Below, one piece after another: positions 17,223-25,251 of a stretch of DNA of 64,000 nucleotides. Position 1 is the stretch's first letter, and each line of letters opens with the position of its first letter. Under the pieces are notes generated by a model that was given only the letters and a program-made list of their open reading frames with translations, was not told the origin of the DNA and searched no databases. Location of the stretch: assembly GCA_023250155.1 (NCBI GenBank), contig JAHFBG010000009.1:1-64000 (forward strand). The letters are read 5' to 3'. A program made the position numbers and the translations under genes. This DNA is from Candidatus Melainabacteria bacterium (GTDB lineage Bacteria > Cyanobacteriota > Vampirovibrionia > 2-02-FULL-35-15).

Positions 17223-18020
17223 ATGTTCAAATTAAATTTAATTCTATTTTTATTCTTAGTAATTGTACTTAAAGTAACATCTTTAAGTGTTTTAGCTGAA
17301 AAGTCCTTTTCAAAGTATCTACCTAAGACTAAAAGTACAAAGACAGCTGAAAAAGCAACTAAAGAAACTAGTGATGACACTCAAGAACCATCAGACAAAA
17401 ATTCTACGTCCTCAAGCTCAAGTGGTTCAGTCCAAGATAAGTCTGATGATAATAATGATGATGAAGTTGCTCTTAGTTATAAACTCGTAGCAATTTATTT
17501 GATTGGCAGTGAGCCTAGAGCACTTATAAAAAATCTTCAAACCCCTGATGAACAACCAAAAGAATATAAGACAGGTGAATTCATTGATGAGCTACAAAAG
17601 TTTTCTATTTCTAAAATATCATTTAATCCTACAGCACGTATTGAGTTGATTGATAGAGATGGTCTTAGTTATTTAATTAAACCTCAAATTGCCGAAGACA
17701 AAGTTGATGCAAGTGGAATGAGCAGTGCTAAATCTTTTCCTACATATTCCACTGGAAAATATGCTAAAAAGAGAGATTCGGAAGCAACTACACAGGAAAA
17801 TCAACCAGCTCCTTCACAGCCTTCTACACCACCAGCTGATTCTTCTACATCAACAAGTCCTACTACACCACCAGCAGGCTCACAAGATTCAAGTTCTCAG
17901 ACATCTACTTCAGGAGGAGCAGCACAAATAGGAGGTTCATCAGCTCCAGCTAAGGCAGAACCAGCTAAATCTCCAAGCGATAGTTCCGATGGTAATAGAC
18001 CAGCTAATCCATTTCAATGA
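17223..18020 (+). CDS. secreted PilP/GspC-like pilus assembly protein candidate
   Basis: The N-terminal signal or anchor (residues 1-25, LILFLFLVIVLKVTSLSVLA) is followed by a Ser/Thr/Asp-rich linker. Next comes a compact beta domain at about 85-160 (YKLVAIYLIGSEPRALIKNL, then YKTGEFIDELQKFSISKISF and ARIELIDRDGLSYLI). The pattern of gain-of-function strand, 'G..A.I', then 'G', then 'I....v.l.d..G..y.l' resembles the HR/PilP domain of type IV pilus and type II secretion clamp proteins. The C-terminal 100 residues are Pro/Ser/Thr/Gln low complexity. Proximity to the PilB/GspE ATPase gene supports the role. It is assigned by pattern only. Confidence 0.5.
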   Translation: MFKLNLILFLFLVIVLKVTSLSVLAEKSFSKYLPKTKSTKTAEKATKETSDDTQEPSDKNSTSSSSSGSVQDKSDDNNDDEVALSYKLVAIYLIGSEPRALIKNLQTPDEQPKEYKTGEFIDELQKFSISKISFNPTARIELIDRDGLSYLIKPQIAEDKVDASGMSSAKSFPTYSTGKYAKKRDSEATTQENQPAPSQPSTPPADSSTSTSPTTPPAGSQDSSSQTSTSGGAAQIGGSSAPAKAEPAKSPSDSSDGNRPANPFQ

Positions 18021-18131
18021 AAGGATTCAATTTCGTTTCTACCTACCGCTCGTTTCGCACGAATGCTCAACTCGCTCTTTCTTTACGTCGCTTTTTGATG
18101 AATAAATCACACAAAAAGCTTATTTACTCTT

Positions 18132-19460
18132 TTATACACCAGAGCTAGACAATAACTCAATTTCATTAATAGTTTTGGGAGTACCTTGTGTTAAAACCTT
18201 ATGTCCTTTTTTAGTCACTAAAACATCATCTTCTATTCTAATTCCTATGCCACGATACATTTCAGGGACATCTAATAAATCATCTGAGATATAAATACCT
18301 GGTTCTATTGTTAAAACCATTCCAGAAGACAGTTTTAGAGGATTACCTTTTTCATCATAATATGGACCTGCATCATGAACATCTAAACCTAGCCAATGAC
18401 CAATTTTATGCATAAAGAATTTTTTATACTCTCCATTTTTTATAATTTTGTCTTTGGTACCTTTTAGTAAACCGATCGACTTTAATCCATCAACTATAAC
18501 TGACAATGCTTTATCATGACAGTGATTCAAAGTTTTTCCTGGTTTTACTTCTTGGATAGCTTTAAGCTGTGCTTCTAAAACAATACTATAAATATCTTTT
18601 TGTGCACTTGTAAATTTTTTATTTTCAGGAAAAGTTCTCGTTAGATCAGAAGCATAGTAATCATATTCACAACCAGCATCAATTAAAATCAAGTCATTTT
18701 TCTTTATTTTTTTGTTGTTTTCTATATAATGTAAAATCGTACAATTATTTCCTGATCCAACTATTGATGGATATGCTGGCCCATTTGAACCATTGTGTCT
18801 AAATCGATACTCAAGAATGGCTTCTAACTCATATTCATATGATCCCTCTCTGGCATATGTCATAGCTAAGATGTGTGCATTTTTTGATATTTCAGCAGCT
18901 TTTTCCATACAAGCTATTTCATACTTATCCTTAATTAATCTCATTTTATGAATAATGTCTCGAGAATCTGAAATCGATTTTGGTGATTTGATTGTAGTTC
19001 TATTACTTGTTTTTAACTCATTAAATATGTTTATGACTTTTAAGTCGAGCTCCTTATCTACTCCAAATGTAAAATAAAGAAATTCAATGTCTTTTGTCAA
19101 TTCTCTAAAAGTTGTTTCAAAGTTAAGAACCGGAAAAGAAAGATCAGCTTTAAATATTGATTTTGCTCTTTCAAGACCAATTTTTTTTCCTGTCCAAATT
19201 TCTCTGTTTTTATCTTTCGGTTCAACCAATAAAATAAATTGAAATGATTTTTTTTCTTTTTTTAAAATACAAATTGAATTAGGTTCATCAAGTCCAGTTA
19301 GATAGTAGAAATCACTGTTTGGTTTATATTTGTATTCAACATCATTTGATCTGATCGATATAGGTTTGTTTGGTATTACGACCAATGAATAATCTGGTAA
19401 ATAATTAATAAAAGCTTTTCTTCTTGCTTCAAAATACTTTAGGTTTTCTTTTAGTATCAT
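18132..19460 (-). CDS. pepP: Xaa-Pro aminopeptidase (M24B)
   Basis: A metallopeptidase that removes N-terminal residues preceding proline, cytoplasmic. The N-terminal creatinase-like domain (YKPNSDFYYLTGLDEPNS) and the catalytic pita-bread domain are present. The metal ligands are in IDAGCEYDYYASDLTRTFP (two Asp), the His of KIGHWLGLDVHD, the Glu of IEPGIYI and the Glu of GIRIEDDVLV. The length of 442 aa is normal. No strong ribosome-binding site is visible. A short CG-containing intergenic patch separates its stop from the PilP-like gene. Confidence 0.94.
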   Translation of the reverse strand: MILKENLKYFEARRKAFINYLPDYSLVVIPNKPISIRSNDVEYKYKPNSDFYYLTGLDEPNSICILKKEKKSFQFILLVEPKDKNREIWTGKKIGLERAKSIFKADLSFPVLNFETTFRELTKDIEFLYFTFGVDKELDLKVINIFNELKTSNRTTIKSPKSISDSRDIIHKMRLIKDKYEIACMEKAAEISKNAHILAMTYAREGSYEYELEAILEYRFRHNGSNGPAYPSIVGSGNNCTILHYIENNKKIKKNDLILIDAGCEYDYYASDLTRTFPENKKFTSAQKDIYSIVLEAQLKAIQEVKPGKTLNHCHDKALSVIVDGLKSIGLLKGTKDKIIKNGEYKKFFMHKIGHWLGLDVHDAGPYYDEKGNPLKLSSGMVLTIEPGIYISDDLLDVPEMYRGIGIRIEDDVLVTKKGHKVLTQGTPKTINEIELLSSSGV

Positions 19461-19490
19461 TCAATCAATTATGAAATATATTTTTTATTT

Positions 19491-19560
19491 TAGCTGTTAG
19501 CTGTTAGCTTTTAGTCTTTGGGTATTCAGCTGATAGTTAATAGCCAATTGCCAATAGCTA
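19491..19560. repeat. degenerate heptanucleotide tandem repeat (TAGCTGT/ATAGCTA)
   Basis: Ten near-copies of a 7-mer run in tandem: TAGCTGT, TAGCTGT, TAGCTTT, TAGTCTT, then after a 1-nt slip AGCTGAT, AGTTAAT, AGCCAAT, TGCCAAT, AGCTAAG. It lies in the 342-bp gap between pepP and the PilB/GspE gene, close to the pepP start. The rest of that gap is AT-rich with no gene or clear promoter that I can see. Confidence 0.7.
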
Positions 19561-19802
19561 AGATAGTACAAATATCTTACTGCAATTGTATTAACCCAAT
19601 AGGGATATCCATAAGATATATTTATATGGGTGTTTACTTAGCTTCAAAATAGGAATTTTAACCATATATTTTGTCTTTTTTTGATTAAAATGTTATTTTC
19701 AGTTTAAGAAACGTTGGTTATCTTATCGTCAACAATTATTTAGAGTTTATAAAATATTGAAATGAATTAGTTTAATAAAAATAAAAAGGGAATAATAATC
19801 AT

Positions 19803-21497
19803 ATGGTGACTGCAAATCCAGCAAAAATATCATTAGTACAGTTATTAAAAAGTGGCAAAGCAACATTAGATGATGCTTTAAATCTATTGATTGATAATAC
19901 TGGCACATTAAATTTTGAATATCTAGATAAGAACTTGCTTTCAGCTATGCCATCGGCTTGGCCTGCAGAACAAGCTATACCGCTCCTTTTTTGGAATAAC
20001 AGATTATTTGTTGGTGTACCTGCAGACAATCCTGAGACTTCATTGAAAGGAAGTCTTTCAGATTTCTTAAATGGTTGTCAAATCGAACTTAGAAATGTTC
20101 ATGCTGAGAGCTGGAATAAATGGTTTCAGTTAATTGGAAAAACTTCTGCAAATATTCCTGTTCAAAATGTTCAATCATATACTAAAGCTCCTCAAGTTAA
20201 ACAAGAAGAACAAAAAGCTACAACACAAGCTCAATCTACTCCACAGGCTTCAGCTCCACAAACTAAACTAGGAGCTGAATTAGAAGCTACAATTGAAAAA
20301 ATTCCCCTTCGTCAAATCATGGCTACTGATGAAGGTGCAATAGCTAATGATGTTAGAGCACTAATGGCAGAAGCACTAAGTCACAGAGCAAGTGATATTC
20401 ACTTTGAACCTACGACAAAAGGCTTAATCGTAAGATTTAGAGTTGATGGTGTTTTAAAAGATATTTGTAGATATTTTTCTACTGTACAAGATTTACGAAA
20501 AGTTGTACTTGCTCGTATAAAAATCATTGCAGACTTAAATATTGCTGAACAAAGGCAACCACAAGATGGACGTGTATCTGAAGTATTAGGTGGTCAAAGA
20601 GTAGATCTTCGTGTATCAACACTGCCTACATTACACGGTGAAAAATGTGTTATTAGAATACTTCCTCATGAAAACAATTACAGCAACTTATTAGATTTAG
20701 GAATGCCTAAAGGTAGATTAGCTACTTATGAAGAATGGCTTGGTAGGAGCCAAGGAATGATCTTGATTACAGGCCCAACAGGTTCTGGTAAAACAAGCAC
20801 TCTGTATACAAGCTTAGCCAAACTTGTAGACACTTCAAAAAATGTTGTAACTGTAGAAGATCCTGTTGAATATCAATTAGCCAGAGTAAATCAAGTTCAG
20901 GTTAATGTTAAAGCAGGACTTACTTTCTCTGCTGGATTAAGAAGTATTTTGCGTCAAGATCCTGACATTGTTATGATTGGTGAAATTAGAGATACAGAAA
21001 CTGCTGAAATTGCAATACAAGCAGCGTTAACAGGTCACTTGGTATTAAGCACCCTTCATACAAACGATGCAGCAAGTACAATTGTAAGACTTATGGATAT
21101 GGGAATTGCACCTTATTTAATAGCTAGTGCATTAATTGGCGTTGTAGCTCAACGATTGGTAAGAAAAGTGTGTCCTTGTCATCAAACATATAAACCTTCT
21201 ACTGAGGAACTAGAGTTATTACATTTAACGTCTTCAACAGATGAGCTTTTTGCAAAAATAGCTGGTTGTGAAAAGTGTGGAAATTTAGGTTATTCTGGTC
21301 GGGAAGGTGTTTTTGAAATTATGCCTGTCAATGATAAGATTCAGCTAATGATACAAGAAAAGTCAAACTTAAATGAGATTAAAGCTGAATTAGTTAGACT
21401 AGGAGTGCCTTCCTTAGCACATGCTGGTATTCAAAAAGTAAGAAAACGTAAAACCACACTTGAGGAATTATTAAGAGTAATTCCTATTTCAAAATAA
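19803..21497 (+). CDS. type IV pilus / type II secretion assembly ATPase (PilB/GspE)
   Basis: A hexameric AAA-like ATPase that drives pilin polymerisation or secretion at the cytoplasmic face. An N-terminal T2SSE/MshEN-type domain (residues 1-110) is joined by a Gln/Ala/Pro linker to the catalytic part. Walker A is GPTGSGKTSTLY near residue 325, the Asp box and Walker B give DPDIVMIGEIRDTETAE, and the His box is STLHTNDAAST. The zinc element is unusual: the first pair reads CPC rather than CxxC, the second is CEKC. The length of 564 aa is normal for PilB. pilC, pilT and pilin genes are not in the window, so pilus and secretion roles cannot be separated. Confidence 0.9.
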   Translation: MVTANPAKISLVQLLKSGKATLDDALNLLIDNTGTLNFEYLDKNLLSAMPSAWPAEQAIPLLFWNNRLFVGVPADNPETSLKGSLSDFLNGCQIELRNVHAESWNKWFQLIGKTSANIPVQNVQSYTKAPQVKQEEQKATTQAQSTPQASAPQTKLGAELEATIEKIPLRQIMATDEGAIANDVRALMAEALSHRASDIHFEPTTKGLIVRFRVDGVLKDICRYFSTVQDLRKVVLARIKIIADLNIAEQRQPQDGRVSEVLGGQRVDLRVSTLPTLHGEKCVIRILPHENNYSNLLDLGMPKGRLATYEEWLGRSQGMILITGPTGSGKTSTLYTSLAKLVDTSKNVVTVEDPVEYQLARVNQVQVNVKAGLTFSAGLRSILRQDPDIVMIGEIRDTETAEIAIQAALTGHLVLSTLHTNDAASTIVRLMDMGIAPYLIASALIGVVAQRLVRKVCPCHQTYKPSTEELELLHLTSSTDELFAKIAGCEKCGNLGYSGREGVFEIMPVNDKIQLMIQEKSNLNEIKAELVRLGVPSLAHAGIQKVRKRKTTLEELLRVIPISK

Positions 21498-21588
21498 ACA
21501 GCTGTTTTAAGTAATAAATATAATTTATTTTATGCAGATAGTTTTCTTACTGCTTGTTATCATGAATGGATCAATATAAGTTACTTTT

Positions 21589-23667
21589 ATGATGGATATG
21601 GATGTATTTGAACAAAAAGAAGAGGTTTTAGCTAAGTTAAATACTTATCTAGATAAAAACCCTCTTTCAATTTCATATTCTAGCTTTAGTGGTGTTCCAA
21701 GAGTAGATTTTAAAAAGCTAAAACTCTCAAAACTGCAAAATTTGGATGGTCACTTAAAAACAAAAAATATAACAAGATTTTTCTTAGATGAGGCTTTTTT
21801 ACAATTTGGTTTACCAGCTACTTCTAAAGAAACTACAGAAAAAAAGGTTGAAGAACAAAGAACTAATCCTCTTAGAAAAAAATTTGAAAAAGAAGAAAAT
21901 ATTCCAATCATTAGTGACATTGCAGAAGAACCGGCAATAATCATAGAACCTGAAGTTATTGAAGTTGAAAAAGAAATTATAAATCAACCAACGATAGATA
22001 CTACTGAAGAAGACAAACCAAAGCCAAGTGTTACCTTTAACTTAGAAGCTCAAATTGCTCAAGATGAAGAGTCTGTAATATTTTCACCAAGCATTGTATC
22101 CTTACCACCATTAAAAGAGGATGTGATTAGTACATCAGGAGAACAATCTTCTTTTGTTTGGCCACCTCCTGAAGAAATATCAAACAAAGAAAATCTCTCA
22201 AGTTCTAAAAAAAGAAAAGAAAAGAAAAAATCTAAAAAACCATATTATATAAATCTTGAACAAAAGGAAGAAAAATCAAAAGAAAAGCTAGAAGAAAAGT
22301 CAGAAGTAAAGCCAGAAGAAAAACCGGAAGAAAAAATAGAAGAGAAAAAGGCTAGTCCTAAAACTGACCTTACACCCAAATTCCCTTGGTTAGCATCAGA
22401 GCAAAATTACTTAGGGCTTGATGATATTGTACATGATAGTCTTGAAACCGAACTCCTAGGTGAACCAACTGATAATGATGAAATTAAAAATATTTTTGAT
22501 GTTAGTAAAAAAGAAAAACAAGAAGAAGAATTAATATTTCAAACTAAAGAAGATACAAGTAGTAAATATGAACAAGAAATTACAGATTTTAGTCAACCAA
22601 GTTTATTAAAAGCTCTATCCCCAGAAATCCCAGATGACTTATACAAGATAAATATTTTTAATGAGCTTGGTAAACAAGAAATCTCAAAAGTATCTTTTAC
22701 CGGCTCATTTGAATTACCTAGTAGTACAGAATCTGGTAAAATTTCTAATGATACAAGAAAGGCAAAAACAATGTTTGGTAAATCTCAGGGTAGTGGTAAT
22801 AAACTTTCACCTATTGGAATAATGCTCTTAGGAGGATTAACAGCAACTCTTAGTTATCTGGCTTGGATTTATGTTTTTCCTGAAGTTGTATCAAGATTAG
22901 AAGAGAAAACAAACAACAAGATTGTAGTACGTAATCTATTCAAACAATCTAATGCCTATAAACGAAGAAATATTCTTGCTACACCTAAACCACAAGCCCA
23001 ACCACAGAAAAAAGACAATAAACCTATACAAGAAGAAGAAAAGAAAAAAGATAGTGAAGATTTGGGATTAAACTTAATTACTGATAAAGATAGAGAAGAG
23101 TTGATTCAAAAAGCCAAGGAATCAAGAGAAGAAAGAATTGATCCATTTGGTGAAGATCAAGTTTTACCACCTATCACGGAGGAAACTAAAGAAGTTAAAG
23201 AAGAAGATAAGCCCCCTCCAGACATTAGTCTATTAAGAAAACAGGTTGAGTTAGTAGGTATTTTAAGTACCATCGATAAGAATCTTGCTTTAGTAAATAT
23301 TTATAGTGCTGACTATGCAGTAGCTCCAGGTGACGATAAAGAGGCAAGAGATTCAAAATTAAAAACTGCTTTAAGCATGACTGTTCCAAACAGAATTGAA
23401 GTTTCACTACTTGATCCTATTGAGGATTGGTATGTAAAACAAATCATCAAGAGTAAATCTAGGAGTGATGATCCTACTATTGAGCTTGTTAAAGGAGATA
23501 AAAAGTTTAAGTTAAAGGTTGGACAAAAGCTTCTACTACCTGAAGAAAGACCTTTTGATGAAGTATTAAACGAGCATTTAGAAAAATATGGACCCGTAGA
23601 TAAAAAGAAAAGCAAAACAGCTAAATCTGAAGATGAAGCTGTTTCAAAAGATGAAAATAAAATTTAG
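21589..23667 (+). CDS. large bitopic protein, possible pilus/secretion accessory (GspC-like end)
   Basis: I do not recognise the full protein. The first ~400 residues are highly charged, Lys/Glu/Pro-rich and probably disordered. One membrane helix follows at about 407-428 (IGIMLLGGLTATLSYLAWIY). After a second charged linker, a C-terminal domain reads VELVGILSTIDKNLALVNIY...GD, then a strand-rich stretch ending LKVGQKLLLPEE. That pattern recalls the periplasmic HR domain of GspC/PilP. It sits 91 bp downstream of the PilB/GspE gene, so a machine component spanning the inner membrane is inferred. It nearly touches nadC (2 bp), suggesting shared transcription. Confidence 0.55.
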   Translation: MMDMDVFEQKEEVLAKLNTYLDKNPLSISYSSFSGVPRVDFKKLKLSKLQNLDGHLKTKNITRFFLDEAFLQFGLPATSKETTEKKVEEQRTNPLRKKFEKEENIPIISDIAEEPAIIIEPEVIEVEKEIINQPTIDTTEEDKPKPSVTFNLEAQIAQDEESVIFSPSIVSLPPLKEDVISTSGEQSSFVWPPPEEISNKENLSSSKKRKEKKKSKKPYYINLEQKEEKSKEKLEEKSEVKPEEKPEEKIEEKKASPKTDLTPKFPWLASEQNYLGLDDIVHDSLETELLGEPTDNDEIKNIFDVSKKEKQEEELIFQTKEDTSSKYEQEITDFSQPSLLKALSPEIPDDLYKINIFNELGKQEISKVSFTGSFELPSSTESGKISNDTRKAKTMFGKSQGSGNKLSPIGIMLLGGLTATLSYLAWIYVFPEVVSRLEEKTNNKIVVRNLFKQSNAYKRRNILATPKPQAQPQKKDNKPIQEEEKKKDSEDLGLNLITDKDREELIQKAKESREERIDPFGEDQVLPPITEETKEVKEEDKPPPDISLLRKQVELVGILSTIDKNLALVNIYSADYAVAPGDDKEARDSKLKTALSMTVPNRIEVSLLDPIEDWYVKQIIKSKSRSDDPTIELVKGDKKFKLKVGQKLLLPEERPFDEVLNEHLEKYGPVDKKKSKTAKSEDEAVSKDENKI

Positions 23668-23669
23668 GC

Positions 23670-24491
23670 ATGATTGATGATTTACTATTAATAGCTTTAA
23701 ATGAAGATTTGCTTCCTGGTGGAGATGTTACAACTGATTGTTTAATTGATAATAATCACAAATCTGACTTTGAACTTGTAGTAAATGAAAATGCGATTTT
23801 AGCCGGTGGCTCATTGTTTGAAGAAATTTTTTATACTCTTGATAAGAATATAAAGATCGTAAACAACTATGCAGATGGAAATAAACTTTCACGCAGTACT
23901 GTTGTTGCTAAACTCTCAGGCAGTACTAGAGCAATTTTAAAAGGAGAACGTTCTGCATTAAATCTGATTAGTCATTTATCAGGAATAGCTTCCATAACAA
24001 GAGAATTGGTTGAACTTATAAAGCATACAAATGTTATTTTACTTGATACAAGAAAAACAACACCAGGATTAAGAAGTTTTGAAAAAGCAGCTATTCTTGC
24101 TGGTGGTGGAAAAAATCATAGGTTTAATCTTAGTGAAATGGTTTTAATAAAAGATAACCACATAAAAAATGTAGGTGGTGTTAAAAAAACTATCTTAAAA
24201 GTAAGAGAGTGCTATAAAGACAAATATAAAATCGAAGTTGAAGTTAATGATATTCATGAATTAGAAGAAGCCCTTGAATGCAATCCTGATGTTATTATGC
24301 TAGATAACTGGGAAATTCCAGATATAAAAAAAGCTTTAAAGCTTATACCTAAAAACATTCCTATTGAAGTTAGTGGACAAATAAACAAAAAAAATATTTT
24401 AGAGTATGCAGAGCTGGGTGTTAATTATATTTCTACAAGCTATATGATTAAGAATACAAAATGGGTGGACTTTTCATTGAATGCTGTTTAA
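23670..24491 (+). CDS. nadC: nicotinate-nucleotide pyrophosphorylase (carboxylating), QPRTase
   Basis: Converts quinolinate and PRPP to nicotinate mononucleotide in de novo NAD synthesis. Family motifs in order: LNEDLLPGGDVTTD near the N-terminus, GERSALNLISHLSGIAS, the substrate-binding DTRKTTPGLRSFEKAAILAGGGKNHR, and LIKDNHI. The C-terminal part includes EVEVNDIHELEEAL and IMLDNW. The length of 273 aa is normal. It directly follows the large bitopic protein gene. Confidence 0.96.
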   Translation: MIDDLLLIALNEDLLPGGDVTTDCLIDNNHKSDFELVVNENAILAGGSLFEEIFYTLDKNIKIVNNYADGNKLSRSTVVAKLSGSTRAILKGERSALNLISHLSGIASITRELVELIKHTNVILLDTRKTTPGLRSFEKAAILAGGGKNHRFNLSEMVLIKDNHIKNVGGVKKTILKVRECYKDKYKIEVEVNDIHELEEALECNPDVIMLDNWEIPDIKKALKLIPKNIPIEVSGQINKKNILEYAELGVNYISTSYMIKNTKWVDFSLNAV

Positions 24492-24496
24492 GAATG

Positions 24497-25075
24497 CTAT
24501 TTCTCGGTTAGAACATCTTGAAAGAGCTTTTTTAAAGCCTCACTATCAATTTTATGTTGCTTCATGTCTTCATCAAATTTATGTTGCAAAGCCTCATTAG
24601 CTTCATAACGTTCATATTGCCTAATAATTTCTAGAGCTCTGTCTAAGTTTTCATGGTCGTTTTGAGCTTTTCTTTGATACCCTTCTTTTAAAACCCTCCA
24701 CTCTTTTGCCTCTTTCCTATCTAAAGCAATGGCTGCAGCCATGAATCCACCAAATACAGTTAACCCCACTGGTATTGCAGCTTTTGAAAGCTCACTAACA
24801 AACATCTCCTTTTCTGTTATTAAGTCAATTGTAGTTGGTATTAAAGCAACAGACAGCATACCAAAGCTTACTCGAAGAAGAATGTCTGTATACAAACTTA
24901 TCTTTCTAGGAGTCTTATATGGTGCTTCCTCATTCACTTCCTCTTGTAGCTGTTCAAAGCTTTTTGAAATATTTAAAGGAAGAGCTTCGTCCAGATCTTC
25001 TGGTATGCGTATTTTTTGTGAATTTTTAGAGTAGAGTGGTATGCCTGGTTTTATTGAGTGAACTTTTATACTCAT
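24497..25075 (-). CDS. hypothetical membrane protein, 192 aa
   Basis: I do not recognise it. The N-terminal 65 residues are polar and Glu-rich. Two hydrophobic segments follow (about 70-92, ILLRVSFGMLSVALIPTTI, and 105-122, AAIPVGLTVFGGFMAAAIAL). The C-terminal 65 residues are a charged helix likely to form a coiled coil (NDHENLDRALEIIRQYERYE). A strong ribosome-binding site (GAGGAG) precedes the ATG. Its leader contains the same 14-bp motif found before the divergent TolC-family gene. Confidence 0.65.
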   Translation of the reverse strand: MSIKVHSIKPGIPLYSKNSQKIRIPEDLDEALPLNISKSFEQLQEEVNEEAPYKTPRKISLYTDILLRVSFGMLSVALIPTTIDLITEKEMFVSELSKAAIPVGLTVFGGFMAAAIALDRKEAKEWRVLKEGYQRKAQNDHENLDRALEIIRQYERYEANEALQHKFDEDMKQHKIDSEALKKLFQDVLTEK

Positions 25076-25092
25076 TTTATTTACTCCTCATA

Positions 25093-25243
25093 TTTTAATG
25101 ACGGTAATTCTAGCAAAATCCAAGTTTAAGAAGGTTAAATCGAATATTAGCTAAAAACCAAGAGCTAATAGCTAATAACTAATTAATATGTCTTTCTTTT
25201 TATATAACACAAAACTTAAAACGTTTTAGTACCGTCATTAAAA
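25093..25243. promoter_or_regulatory. pair of 14-bp motifs shared by two divergent leaders
   Basis: TTTTAATGACGGTA (25093-25106) and its exact reverse complement TACCGTCATTAAAA (25230-25243) stand 18 and 8 bp from the start codons of the two divergent genes. Each gene therefore carries the same sequence, in the same orientation, just before its ribosome-binding region. The 123 bp between them hold a heptad repeat patch. This could be a shared operator, a shared mRNA leader element, or the ends of a small inverted-repeat element. Confidence 0.55.
25144..25185. repeat. degenerate heptanucleotide tandem repeat (CTAATAG)
   Basis: Six 7-mers in register: ATATTAG, CTAAAAA, CCAAGAG, CTAATAG, CTAATAA, CTAATTA. 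The word is close to the TAGCTAA words at 19491-19560, suggesting the same family. It lies inside the divergent region between the 192-aa membrane protein and the TolC-like gene. Confidence 0.65.
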
Positions 25244-25251
25244 GAGTATTT

